DNA of 64,000 bases from Naumovozyma dairenensis CBS 421 (taxonomy: Eukaryota > Ascomycota > Saccharomycetes > Saccharomycetales > Saccharomycetaceae): assembly GCF_000227115.2 (NCBI RefSeq), contig NC_016481.1, forward strand, positions 533,041 to 597,040, given 5' to 3'. Position numbers and translations under genes: made by a program. This document shows, one piece after another, positions 1 through 8,672 of this stretch (positions are counted from its first letter, which is position 1; the number at the start of each line of letters is the position of its first letter). Below the pieces are notes generated by a model. It had not been told where the DNA came from. It did no database searches and saw only the letters and a list, made by a program, of their open reading frames with translations.

Positions 1-163
1 TAGTGAACATACCTTGAAATTATTCGGTAAGAGTGCTTTGAATGGAAGTAAAATTGCTTTAATAGTTAGAATGGTTAAAAGCTCTAAAGGTATTGCTTTG
101 AAAGCTTCAGGAAAGGCTGAAGATGCCACTTTATGTTCAAGTTTAGTAAACGGATTGTTGTAG
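1..163 (+). CDS. SEC21: C-terminal end of coatomer gamma subunit (gamma-COP), partial
   Basis: Open frame running in from the left edge (codons from base 2) and ending at the TAG at 161-163; 53 residues are visible. The segment HTLKLFGKS followed by alternating hydrophobic and charged residues, with a final acidic ED before a Leu/Val-rich end, fits the last strands of the gamma-COP appendage domain. The next gene is CUS2, and in S. cerevisiae SEC21 (YNL287W) and CUS2 (YNL286W) are neighbours in the same orientation, which supports the call more than the short sequence does. Gamma-COP is part of the COPI coat that returns vesicles from Golgi to ER. Everything upstream is outside the window. 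Confidence 0.72.
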   Translation, partial: SEHTLKLFGKSALNGSKIALIVRMVKSSKGIALKASGKAEDATLCSSLVNGLL

Positions 164-483
164 AGACTTTTATTTTTATTATGTATAAGCTTCTTTAGTA
201 TAATTATATAATGTATGAAAAAACAAAAAATAAAACTAGAATATTGTATCTATTACCTTCATTTTCATCCTTTAGATTGAAAATGGCCATTGTTTTCCTT
301 AGTGTGTCTTCCGTTTCCGATTTGACTGACAGCTTCAAGTCACAAATGCATGCTTTATACGTATTTATCACTACGCACAACGTCAAATACATTTTTCAAC
401 TTAAAGTAAATATGATATCAAGTCTAGTTCTCAAATACAAACATTCGAAAAAATCATCCATAGCATTAAAGATAGCACATAGA

Positions 484-1374
484 ATGGAAAAAGAAGAATT
501 AGATTTAAAAGAGGCATTAAGACTACTAAAGAAACAAGAACTCGAAAGAAGGAAGAAAAAGCGAGATGAAAAGAAAAGTAGAATTTACGAACCGCCTTTT
601 ACGTCGATATACATAAGTAATTTACCTAAAGATATCACAGAAGATGAATTAATTCGTGAATTTACCCATTATGGTATAATACGCAAAACTTCTGAGGGAG
701 AAATACGATGCAAGCTCTACAAAGATAGTGATGGTAAAGTTAAGGGTGACGCTTTGATAGTATATGCTAGAATTGAGAGTGTTCAACTTGCAATCGATAT
801 GATGGATAAAACGATATTACGTGGATCGATAATTAATGTTCAAACTGCGCAATTTAAAAGTAATAAAAGGAAAATTGATGATAAAAATAATGCAGAAGAA
901 GGTGATCATGTCCCGCTTAAACGTGGGAAGCAGTTGCAAAAATACGCAGAGGATGGCACAATACAAGACGACAGCGCAAAAGAAGTATCGGATTGGCATA
1001 TTACTAAACTTGAAGGTCATAGTGAGGCAGACAGGACTATTGTTTTAAATAATGTGTTAGACGTCGGTGCTAAATATACGGAAGGTGAATTAGATGAAAT
1101 CAAAGAAGATATAGTAGATGAATGTTCTACGGTTAAAGGTATCGAACGTTTTGAATTAGATGAATCAAATGGTAGAGCATTAGTAGTATATGAGGATGTA
1201 CCGTCGGCTCTTAACTGCCGTTCATTACTTGACGGTCGATTCTTTGATGGAAGAGAAATTATAGCACGTACGCTGACTGAGGAAGAAGGCCTACTCAATA
1301 AACAAGATCTATCGAATTTCGTAACCCAAGAAAGGGTTGAAGAGTCGGAAGATGATTTAGTCGATGAATCATGA
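484..1374 (+). CDS. CUS2: U2 snRNP assembly factor Cus2 (Tat-SF1 family)
   Basis: A 296-residue RNA-binding protein. A basic N-terminal helix rich in Lys/Arg/Glu is followed by an RRM from about residue 40, with RNP2-like IYISNLP and an RNP1-like stretch around GKVKGDALIVY. A second, degenerate RRM lies in the C-terminal half (IVLNNVL to the DGRFFDGREI segment) and the tail is acidic. This is the Cus2/Tat-SF1 layout; S. cerevisiae Cus2 has 287 residues and helps fold U2 snRNA and recruit SF3 during prespliceosome formation. The frame is open upstream to 211, but the ATG at 484 is chosen because the protein then starts with the short MEKEELDLK-type leader of the family. Neighbouring SEC21 gives synteny support. 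Confidence 0.9.
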   Translation: MEKEELDLKEALRLLKKQELERRKKKRDEKKSRIYEPPFTSIYISNLPKDITEDELIREFTHYGIIRKTSEGEIRCKLYKDSDGKVKGDALIVYARIESVQLAIDMMDKTILRGSIINVQTAQFKSNKRKIDDKNNAEEGDHVPLKRGKQLQKYAEDGTIQDDSAKEVSDWHITKLEGHSEADRTIVLNNVLDVGAKYTEGELDEIKEDIVDECSTVKGIERFELDESNGRALVVYEDVPSALNCRSLLDGRFFDGREIIARTLTEEEGLLNKQDLSNFVTQERVEESEDDLVDES

Positions 1375-1617
1375 ACAATGCATTTTACTAGGTGTATATA
1401 AGTTCATATATACGCTGTTTTTAACATTTTCTGGATAAAAACGGAAGACAAAATTGGAATTTATGCATGCTATCCAATATAGCGTTGAATAAGAATGTAA
1501 AAATTGATTTATGACAAAGAATGGACCCTGTACCTTCAATGGCTTAATAGAAGTACTAATACGAATCAAGCAACGTTTTCTTGTCTTTTATGATGCAGAT
1601 AAAAACAAAAAAAATAT

Positions 1618-1689
1618 TGAGCGGTACGAGAATCGAACCCGTGTCTCCACCTTGGAAGGGTGGAATGATAACCACTACACTAACCGCCC
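1618..1689 (-). tRNA. tRNA-Gly (anticodon UCC)
   Basis: On the minus strand a 72-nt cloverleaf can be folded. The acceptor stem GGGCGGT pairs with ACCGCTC including one G-U pair, the discriminator is A, the anticodon arm is CCACC-CTTCCAA-GGTGG with anticodon TCC, and the T arm contains the invariant GGTTCGATTC. A-box and B-box promoter sequences are intact. The 3' side runs into an A-rich plus-strand tract, that is a T-rich Pol III terminator on the gene strand. No intron. It lies between CUS2 and the HPA2-like gene. Confidence 0.96.
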
Positions 1690-2409
1690 ATTTGTTTCTG
1701 TTTTGGAAGGCAGCGAGCTTTAAGGCTTCTGCAAAACTATCGATGGATATTAAATACCAATCTATCGCAGCTTGTTTGTCGTCAGATGAAGGAGGATCAC
1801 ACTCTTAGTTAAGTTGGACAAACAAGTAGCGGGATTAAATCTTCAGCCGTAACTGTTGATAAACCAACTGTAAGACATGTGTCACAGTGTCGGAAAATGG
1901 TATATATTTAACAGACATGTCCCTGTGGCGGCAGTCTGGTCCTCCCTCTCTTATAGGTGAGAGTAATATATAATTAAAGCTCTATATTTTCTTTTGTATA
2001 TTATATATATTAGATGAATATGAACTAAAATTAAACTCATGATGACTGGTGTCAACCTCATCTTTGATTTTACCTTTGTTGGCGGCGTTGTTCACTATTC
2101 TTTAAACGGCGTGCAATGTTGCCCTAGACAAGTGCCCCAAATTCCTCTATTTTATTTCTGTAAATTGGCAGAACCATAATCATTGTTATATTGACACTAA
2201 ACGAGACGGTATGTTCTCATATAGGCGGCAAAGCTGGGAAGTTTTCATCGTAGGTTAATTGTAAGGGAAATGCGTATTATAAATATTAATAAAGTAGCAG
2301 ATATCTCTATTTATTTGGTAATAATATCAATAAATCACTAATCTAATACTATCTTGCCTGAAGACAGTAATATAAATGGGTAATTCCCGAAATAAAGAAT
2401 CAATGGTAA
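1690..2409. other. Intergenic region between tRNA-Gly and the HPA2-like gene
   Basis: No reading frame with protein-like content was found. The stretch around 1920-1980 has a purine/pyrimidine-biased GGTCCTCCCTCTC block followed by an AT-rich part that loosely resembles sequence near 14240-14300 in opposite orientation. This may be a strongly decayed LTR edge next to the tRNA, but the match is too weak to call an element. Confidence 0.3.
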
Positions 2410-2886
2410 TCAAGAAAAGATTCCATATCCGCCTCTTTCGTAAAGAACTTTAGACGTCTTTTTACCAACCTTAGTATATAGTAATTGTGCCCTATGGTTA
2501 AAATCATCTGTAGTCCAATACACGAAAGGTACGTCCATACGGTCAGATGCATCGTAGACGAATTCCATTAATTTCCTACCTACACCCTTAACTCGTTGAT
2601 CCTCTTGGACGAAAAGATCATGAAGAAAGATTTTCCCGTCCAAATTCCATGTCGTGAAGTGGTGCAAATAGGTTACCATGCCAATTGGTTTATTGGTAGT
2701 GGTATTTATAGCGAAAGCAGCCCACATCTTCACTTCTGGATCCAAAAATCTCTCGAAAGTGAGGAGTGGTATGTCTTCCTTCATCGTTCTATTGTAGCAT
2801 TTTTGATATTGTTTCCAAAGAAGAAGCCAATCATCTTTGTCCGTTTCTTGAATAGGTCTGATGACAACACTAGCTTCTTCTGACAT
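2410..2886 (-). CDS. HPA2: GNAT-family N-acetyltransferase, Hpa2/Hpa3-like
   Basis: A 158-residue single-domain acetyltransferase. The acetyl-CoA pyrophosphate-binding motif (Q/R-x-x-G-x-G) is seen as Q97-R98-V-K-G101-V-G103, preceded by the beta strand KIFLHDLFV and followed by helix alpha3. The C-terminal half has the YWTTDDFNHRAQLLYTKVG motif B region shared with S. cerevisiae Hpa2 (156 aa) and Hpa3 (179 aa). Those enzymes acetylate histones or polyamines (Hpa2) and D-amino acids (Hpa3) in vitro; which substrate applies here cannot be told. In S. cerevisiae both genes are near telomeres, whereas this copy sits between a tRNA gene and LTR debris inside a chromosome. A perfect URS1 site lies about 295 bp upstream. 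Confidence 0.85.
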   Translation of the reverse strand: MSEEASVVIRPIQETDKDDWLLLWKQYQKCYNRTMKEDIPLLTFERFLDPEVKMWAAFAINTTTNKPIGMVTYLHHFTTWNLDGKIFLHDLFVQEDQRVKGVGRKLMEFVYDASDRMDVPFVYWTTDDFNHRAQLLYTKVGKKTSKVLYERGGYGIFS

Positions 2887-3178
2887 TATATACTTTCTTT
2901 ATTATATCTGGAATTGGGATGGCCCTAAAAAAAGAACCTTCAAAAATCCTGCTCTGTTCCACTATGCTACATAAATGGTGAAGGATTCTAGCCAATTAAC
3001 GAAAATCTATCTTAGCTCTTCTCAAAGATACCCATTATCAATGATGAGATATGATATGGTATGCTATGATATGTAAGAGAGGGAGAATACCAGACGAATT
3101 ACATTGGCGCCGCACATTTTGGCGCGGGACATGGCGTCACACATTTTAGTGGAATTTAGAAATGGGGACGCCACATTT

Positions 3179-3188
3179 TAGCCGCCGA
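3179..3188 (+). promoter_or_regulatory. URS1 site (Ume6 binding) upstream of the HPA2-like gene
   Basis: TAGCCGCCGA is an exact match to the URS1 consensus bound by Ume6, the repressor of early meiotic genes. It lies about 295 bp upstream of the minus-strand acetyltransferase gene, with no other gene between. Regulation by Ume6 is inferred from the motif only. Confidence 0.5.
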
Positions 3189-3543
3189 AAAGGCAGCTAC
3201 CAACTAAACAGTAGATGGTAGACCAGATTTCTGCTGGATAATTGTCGATTTCAGATGTCCTCTCAGTTATAAAGTACAATACTCAAAAACAGTCATAGTT
3301 AACAGAAGTAGTACTGTGCGGTCCCCACGATTTAATAGTGGAGATGGCAAGCTCTGGATAGCCTTAAAGCTATAGATAAAAAAAGGAATACCAACGGTAA
3401 GCAGACACATATGTGTTGTTACTTGTAAGCTACCTATTGCCTATTCTCAAATTGTAGAACTTTTGGGAAGTAATGCTCGCAGAAACTTCGTTTAAGTCCG
3501 GATTTGAAACAAAAAAATTATATAATTGTCATCATAGATTAGG

Positions 3544-3894
3544 TGCTCGAACAATATTCAAGATAAAGGTACTATTAATATTCTATGGTAAAGGTCTAGA
3601 CATCCAGTTTGGTACAACGTCTTCTATATCAGACACGAACTACTTACCAGATATGGAAGGAACGCGAGTGAATAACAGCACGACGCGACGCGATTGATGA
3701 ATACCAAACTAGTCAATCAATTCGTATACCAACGATAAAATTATGATCTCGTATTATCTATTCCACCATCGACAAGAATATAAATAGCGCTCGGAAGCAT
3801 CCTTTCTCATATTTTCTCTGATCTTGTAGTTGTAATTTTCCATCCTAAAAATTGATTATGTTTGTTATGAATTATAGTAAGAGCTAATTTTCCT
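3544..3894 (+). mobile_element. Solo LTR, family B copy 1
   Basis: Begins TGCTCGAACAATATTC and is about 90% or more identical over some 250 bp to 14581-14830. It contains a GACGCGACGCGATT block and a TATA-like ATATAAATAG. The TG start and the multicopy dispersed occurrence fit a Ty LTR. The right boundary is uncertain because the sequence meets an opposite-strand copy (3895-4233). No coding sequence of a retrotransposon remains. Confidence 0.65.
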
Positions 3895-4233
3895 TATAAT
3901 GTGTGTAAAAAGGTTCGTCTTTCTTAAAAATAAATAATAAAAAAATAATATAAGTATAAAAATAATATCAGAAAAAATAGGAATTGAAACTTCGAGTTAT
4001 TGGTCTATTTATACCTTTCTTGATGATGAAACAGAAACACGAAAATGTGACTTAACGCTGGCAGACACGATAATTCAACTATCGTGTCGCGTCGATGCCT
4101 GTAGTCTTACGCGTCTCTACCATTTTTGGTAATCATTAGTTCGTGTCTTTGTAGAAGACGTTGTACCAAGCTTGATATCTGTATTCTTACCATAGGATAT
4201 TAATAGTACCTTATTAAAAATATCATTCCAGCA
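3895..4233 (-). mobile_element. Solo LTR, family B copy 3 (minus strand)
   Basis: On the minus strand it starts TGCTGGAATGATATT and follows the family-B consensus (TACTATTAATAT, TTGGTACAACGTCTTCTA, then the TAACTCGAAG and TTTTACACACATT tail seen in the 14581 copy). More diverged than copies 1 and 2. It abuts copy 1 tail to tail, giving an inverted pair of about 690 bp in total. Confidence 0.6.
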
Positions 4234-4350
4234 TTTACCAGGTTCGGTAATCGTTTCGCGTCATATTAGAGGACATTGTACCAAACTCGATATCTACACA
4301 TTTACCATAGGATATTAATAGTAACACTTACTACGAATATCGTTCCAGCA
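4234..4350 (-). mobile_element. Truncated family B LTR fragment (copy 4)
   Basis: Minus strand start TGCTGGAACGATATTC, then TTACTATTAATATCC and a TTGGTACAA block, which are the first about 115 bp of the family-B LTR. It is cut off where copy 3 starts, and directly adjoins the family-A LTR at 4351, which it appears to interrupt or truncate. Confidence 0.55.
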
Positions 4351-4679
4351 ATGAAATTACCCATTGAGGAAATAACTAATGAAGTTGAATAAGCCAAACT
4401 GATCGACAGAATTGTATACTAGAATCCTCGATAATAAACACGTTTTAGAAACGTATAAATATCGAGTAAGATGATCTTAATAAGATCCCAATACTATGTC
4501 CTTAATAATTATATATGTTTATAATTATATACTAAATAGGACAAGAAGAATAACGATAATTGAATTAAGCAGATACTCGCATACTTAAGAAGTCGCTTCC
4601 ACTGCAAGTCTTTATATTAAGTATTTAACTTTAGTATCTCGCCACTGAAACCGCACTGATCCGAGCCCTCAATACAACA
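4351..4679 (-). mobile_element. Ty3-like LTR (family A copy 2), 3' truncated
   Basis: On the minus strand it starts TGTTGTATTGAG and runs to GGGTAATTTCAT. By eye it is identical, base for base, to 13494-13822 in the opposite orientation (329 bp). The 9-bp terminus TGTTGTATT is shared with the complete family-A LTR at 13494-15641, which ends AATACAACA. The 3' part is lost at the junction with the family-B fragment. Confidence 0.75.
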
Positions 4680-4890
4680 GTTTAAAACATCATACGAGAT
4701 CATTTTCCAATTACGCAGAGCCTGCCTTCAATTTAACCAAATGCTTAGGCGGCGGTTAGATAGTAACTGTTCATTAGGTTGGTGATGATAGTTGATATCC
4801 CCAGTTCTTGCCTGCAAGTCTTATACGTGTTTTAGATCATCCGCTTCAATACTCATGAGACGAAATTGATACCTTATGCTTCTTTCAACA

Positions 4891-5325
4891 ATGCTTTCTA
4901 ACGTGCTTTTGCTGGTAAGGTTGATATTTTTGATCTCATCACATTCTGCTAGAATCTAAAGAAAAATGTCGGTGGTTACATTACTGAATTTGATAATTAT
5001 CGGTCCGTACGAGGAAGCTGTCACTAATCCTCTCATTTAAGGCCTAGAAGCTACCTTATCGAAATAAGTCAGATAGCGTTACGTTTCTCCTTTCTAGGAC
5101 GTTCTCGAATGGCTGCAGTAACCGGTTATTGTCTTTCTCCTTGCATGATTGGTCGTTCTGCTGATTTCGCTACTGATGGTAATGGTCATACTATTATGAG
5201 TACTCATCCGCTCCAGAACCACGGACAGCTACCGAATAACAGTTTGAAGCGGCTTGAGCAAGTGGCCAAGCGCATCGAGAATTGGCAATGTTGGATCCAG
5301 AGAGTACCTGCAGTGGCTTTTTAGC
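4891..5325 (+). pseudogene. Eroded protein-coding sequence, unrecognised
   Basis: One plus-strand frame reads about 140 residues with only three internal stops: AFAGKVDIFDLITF, then NVGGYITEFDNYRS, then a stop-free 71-residue stretch from the ATG at 5109 to the TAG at 5322-5324. GC content and codon pattern are more gene-like than in the flanking AT-rich DNA. The residue pattern looks like a decayed enzyme or secreted protein, but I do not recognise the family. It lies between LTR debris and NOC3, where a chromosomal junction must exist relative to S. cerevisiae, so it may be a relic of a gene lost there. Confidence 0.35.
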
Positions 5326-5987
5326 AATTTAATGACCTGAGAAGCACTTTTTAGCATAACTTGTTTAACTTACAGACTTAACCCTCTATATCACCTCAGG
5401 AAGAGGAATCAGTAGGGGCAGCAATAGTACGAGTAGCAGAGCGGTGAGGAAGTGGGTATGTAACTTAATAGTAATTGTCTATACCTTTGCATATCTTGGG
5501 TTCCGCTCGAGATATCCAAAAAACCAGAAAGGTTTTTTAATGAACCATATTCTACTAAGTCGTTAGACTCAGGTATCTAATTACCAGTATATCTCTAAGC
5601 CAATGATATTCTTCGGCATAACGATCTAAACAGCAAATTTGTTTTCGACTGGCTTCCGGAGTATATTGTAGAAAAAAAATTATTTTTATTCCCAACATCA
5701 GGATCACCGTTCCTTCAGCTCATCCAAAGAAAGTTGGCTTTACTTTGCCATGGATGCTTATCAATACGATTCACGATTGGCTTGGATTAATGTGTACCTT
5801 CTTATTAATGTTATTCTGAAATCCGTATTTTTCAAGCAATTATTGAAAGCTAACGCTTTTTCACTTGAAAATATATAATTGTTGTCATGTAATGGGCAAG
5901 ATATCAAGACATTATGAAATTATTCGCGAATCTGATAGTCCTTTAAGCTACATATCTACTATACACTCCTCTATAAATTACACGCTA
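5326..5987. other. Intergenic region downstream of NOC3, with a stem-loop
   Basis: No credible gene. A perfect inverted repeat AAAAAACC-AGAAA-GGTTTTTT lies at about 5518-5538. The rest is AT-rich without repeats shared with other parts of the window. I looked here for a point centromere because NOC3 is centromere-proximal in S. cerevisiae; no CDEI-CDEII-CDEIII arrangement was seen. Confidence 0.4.
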
Positions 5988-7979
5988 TCATTTCGAATAT
6001 TCCTTCGATCTTGTTCCTAAGGAACGTACACCCTTCACGACAGTCGGACAGTAATGCTTTGTAAGAATAGTATGTTCCCATAACGTGGCAGCATCTGGAT
6101 TACTTCTTGACACTACATCTGTTTCCATGTTAAAATTACCATTCGCTATCCTATCTTCGGTGGAATATAACCCACATAATTCTGGATATTTATTCATTAA
6201 TTTATCAATGAATTTTAACAATGCAATTGTGGTCTTCTCGGGAGTATGTTGCATACACGTATATAGACGCTTTGTATATGCAGCAGCTCTTTGTTTACTT
6301 CCAGATTTTGATCTGAAGAAGACATGATCAAGCGCCTTCAATAAAAGTTCGGCCTTCGTAGAAACATTAACAGAAGGTTTAATTATTTCATTATTTAATG
6401 GATCTGCCAGCCTTAATGATTTATACGACAATTCTATGTCTGCGTCAAGGGAAACATATGGTAATATTGAGTACAGGGCATCAGCGAATGTCGTAAGATC
6501 AATACTAATTTTCATATTGCTATTATTTGAGACGATTGAAAATGCACTGACTATACACAACAACACCTTGCGCACTTCTTCAGGGGACAGGCTATCTAGT
6601 TCAGTATCATTAATGATTTCTTTCATTATCACCAAAAAATCACCTAAAAGGTCAAAATTTGCCATATTACCGAACTTAGCCAGACCCTCCAGGACAGGGC
6701 CTATCAATTTCACAGATTTATTCCTTAGGATATTAAGATATAATGCCAAAACACTTTTTAGAATTTGGGATTGATTTTTTTCCCTTTCTTCGGCAGAAAC
6801 AACCTGTTCAGCTTGTTCCATTTCCTTTTCAATTTCTTTCATCTCCTTTCTCATTTTTCTTTGTTTTTTAGACAAATGGACTCTATCCTTCTTCTTGAGT
6901 TTCATTGGAGTTAAGCTGTCATCGTCTTTTGTATTAGGATCATAGTCATGCAGGACATCTAAAGAAAGCAACATATTCAGTACAGATTCTTCTATATTAT
7001 AGTTTCTCACTTTCATAATCTTGCACAATATTCTTACAATATCTAAGGAAATTCCACCTTCATCATCAGCATTAAACAAGCCCTCGATCGTTTCGATAGC
7101 TTGATGGGCAATGGGATCAGCGGCTAGATTTGGTTTACAAATTCTACGAAGAATTAATGTAAATATGTCAGCTCTGAAATTGAAATGTGAGGCATTGGAA
7201 ATAATACGAAGAGCAGCTTGTGTGGCCAAAACACCAAGGTTTACTTTAATAGATGTATCATTATTGGCTACTCTAGACAAATTCTTTAATATTTCGACAT
7301 AGCTTTTATAATTTTGGACCAAGTTTTGTTCGAAAGTTCTTAATTTCGCAACTTCCTTCGAGATTTTTTCTTTCTTTTCTAGGTCGGTAAGAGGTCTGAT
7401 TCTATAACCTGGGATGATACTATTAAACACTGGAACCAAGGCTAAGATTGAAAATTTCGCAGTGTTTGGATTCCTCGAACCTGCCATTTTACAGAGTCTT
7501 GTAAGCGCCATTGTATTTTCTTCAGGATCTTCCATGATCTTTTCAACAAGATCCGCTATATCCTCCTTTAATTCAATGATTCTCTCTTCTGTATCTTCCT
7601 CTTCATCACTTGATTGCGATTCATCCAGCTCTGCGTCAGGTTGTTCATTTATTTCTAGGTTCGTTTCCTTCTGCTGGTGTATATCCTTTTTCTTTGTTTG
7701 TTTAACTAGGTTCCTTTCAACTTTCCCATTAATTTTGATAGGAAGCCCTTCAACCATGTCTTCTTCAACGTCCTTAATTTTCCTTGGAACTAGCTCATAG
7801 TCTTGTTCTTCATCATCCCATGCCTTCTTCGGTATAGCCACAGTAGACTCGTAGATCATGGAATCAGATAATTCTCCTGCATCTTCAAAAGTACCACTTT
7901 CCAACAAAGCATCTTCTTGTCTTCTTTTTTTGTTAGTTCTTTCCAAGATAGCTTCCTGAGATCTCTTTTTTCTTGCCAT
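5988..7979 (-). CDS. NOC3: Nucleolar complex protein Noc3
   Basis: 663 residues, the same length as S. cerevisiae Noc3 (YLR002C). Starts MARKKRSQEA with a Lys/Arg-rich nuclear/nucleolar targeting segment, then an acidic linker (SSDEEEDTEE), then helical HEAT-like repeats and the CBF/Noc-type C-terminal region. Noc3 pairs with Noc2 in late nucleolar and nucleoplasmic pre-60S particles and has also been tied to pre-replicative complexes. The frame stays open 15 codons upstream to 8024, but the ATG at 7979 gives the conserved MARKKR start. PAC and RRPE motifs upstream fit the ribosome-biogenesis regulon. SAG1 and CMS1 follow on the same strand; NOC3 and CMS1 are immediate neighbours in S. cerevisiae. 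Confidence 0.95.
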   Translation of the reverse strand: MARKKRSQEAILERTNKKRRQEDALLESGTFEDAGELSDSMIYESTVAIPKKAWDDEEQDYELVPRKIKDVEEDMVEGLPIKINGKVERNLVKQTKKKDIHQQKETNLEINEQPDAELDESQSSDEEEDTEERIIELKEDIADLVEKIMEDPEENTMALTRLCKMAGSRNPNTAKFSILALVPVFNSIIPGYRIRPLTDLEKKEKISKEVAKLRTFEQNLVQNYKSYVEILKNLSRVANNDTSIKVNLGVLATQAALRIISNASHFNFRADIFTLILRRICKPNLAADPIAHQAIETIEGLFNADDEGGISLDIVRILCKIMKVRNYNIEESVLNMLLSLDVLHDYDPNTKDDDSLTPMKLKKKDRVHLSKKQRKMRKEMKEIEKEMEQAEQVVSAEEREKNQSQILKSVLALYLNILRNKSVKLIGPVLEGLAKFGNMANFDLLGDFLVIMKEIINDTELDSLSPEEVRKVLLCIVSAFSIVSNNSNMKISIDLTTFADALYSILPYVSLDADIELSYKSLRLADPLNNEIIKPSVNVSTKAELLLKALDHVFFRSKSGSKQRAAAYTKRLYTCMQHTPEKTTIALLKFIDKLMNKYPELCGLYSTEDRIANGNFNMETDVVSRSNPDAATLWEHTILTKHYCPTVVKGVRSLGTRSKEYSK

Positions 7980-8080
7980 TGTGTCACAGTTTACAATTGT
8001 TTTCTTAATATGCCAACTATACACAAAAAGATGAGAGCCTTCTTAGAAATTCAAGAATGTAGAAGAGAGCCTTATATTTG

Positions 8081-8147
8081 TCGATGAGATGAGCTAAGCT
8101 AAGCTATTTTCCAGGTTTTTCAGATAGCTGACATCAAAAAAATTTTC
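8081..8147 (-). promoter_or_regulatory. PAC and RRPE motifs of the NOC3 promoter
   Basis: TCGATGAGATGAG at 8081-8093 contains the PAC core GATGAG twice, and AAAAAAATTTTC at about 8136-8147 is an RRPE. Both lie 100-170 bp upstream of the NOC3 ATG, the usual place for these Dot6/Tod6 and Stb3 sites in ribosome-biogenesis genes. Confidence 0.7.
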
Positions 8148-8604
8148 ATTTTTCAGAGCTAACGTTACCGCGGAGAAAAAAACGTTTACGATCAAACTCT
8201 CAGGAAAGGATATAATGATAGACTGTGTCATTTTGTTAGTGCGTCGCCAGCATAGTATTGGTATTTTTGGGTTGTATACACCATTGGTAGTGACTACCAT
8301 ATAATGTTAGCATACAAATATCCGACCATCAACTATTCAGATAGCTATTCAGAACTCTAATGCATATTAGTTCTGGCGAGCTTCTTACTCGGCTGCTTAA
8401 GAAGCAAAAATAACATTGAAAGGGCGATTATAAAAGAAAAATAGTTGAACGATGAAATAATAAATTAATACGATAAATTGATTAAGCCCATAAAGGTGAT
8501 ATGGAATATTTATATAGTTAAACAGACATATATATAGATACGCATATATATTAAAAGAAGGTGGAATTTTCCATCGTCACCATGTAAAGAACAAATATGA
8601 AAAA

Positions 8605-8631
8605 GGATGGTTCATTAAAAAACCATCTTAG
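8605..8631 (-). terminator. Inverted repeat just beyond the SAG1 stop codon
   Basis: GATGGTT and AACCATC form a 7-bp stem around an A-rich loop, about 40 bp past the SAG1 stop, within AT-rich DNA with TATATA tracts typical of yeast 3' ends. A role in 3' end formation is a guess. Confidence 0.3.
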
Positions 8632-8672
8632 ACCGACCATACTGAAACGATACGAAGTTGAGCTAATTCAGA

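Noticed and set aside
211..483. In-frame extension of CUS2 by 91 codons upstream
   Set aside because: The extension has no similarity to the family, overlaps the SEC21-CUS2 intergenic region, and the ATG at 484 gives the conserved start.
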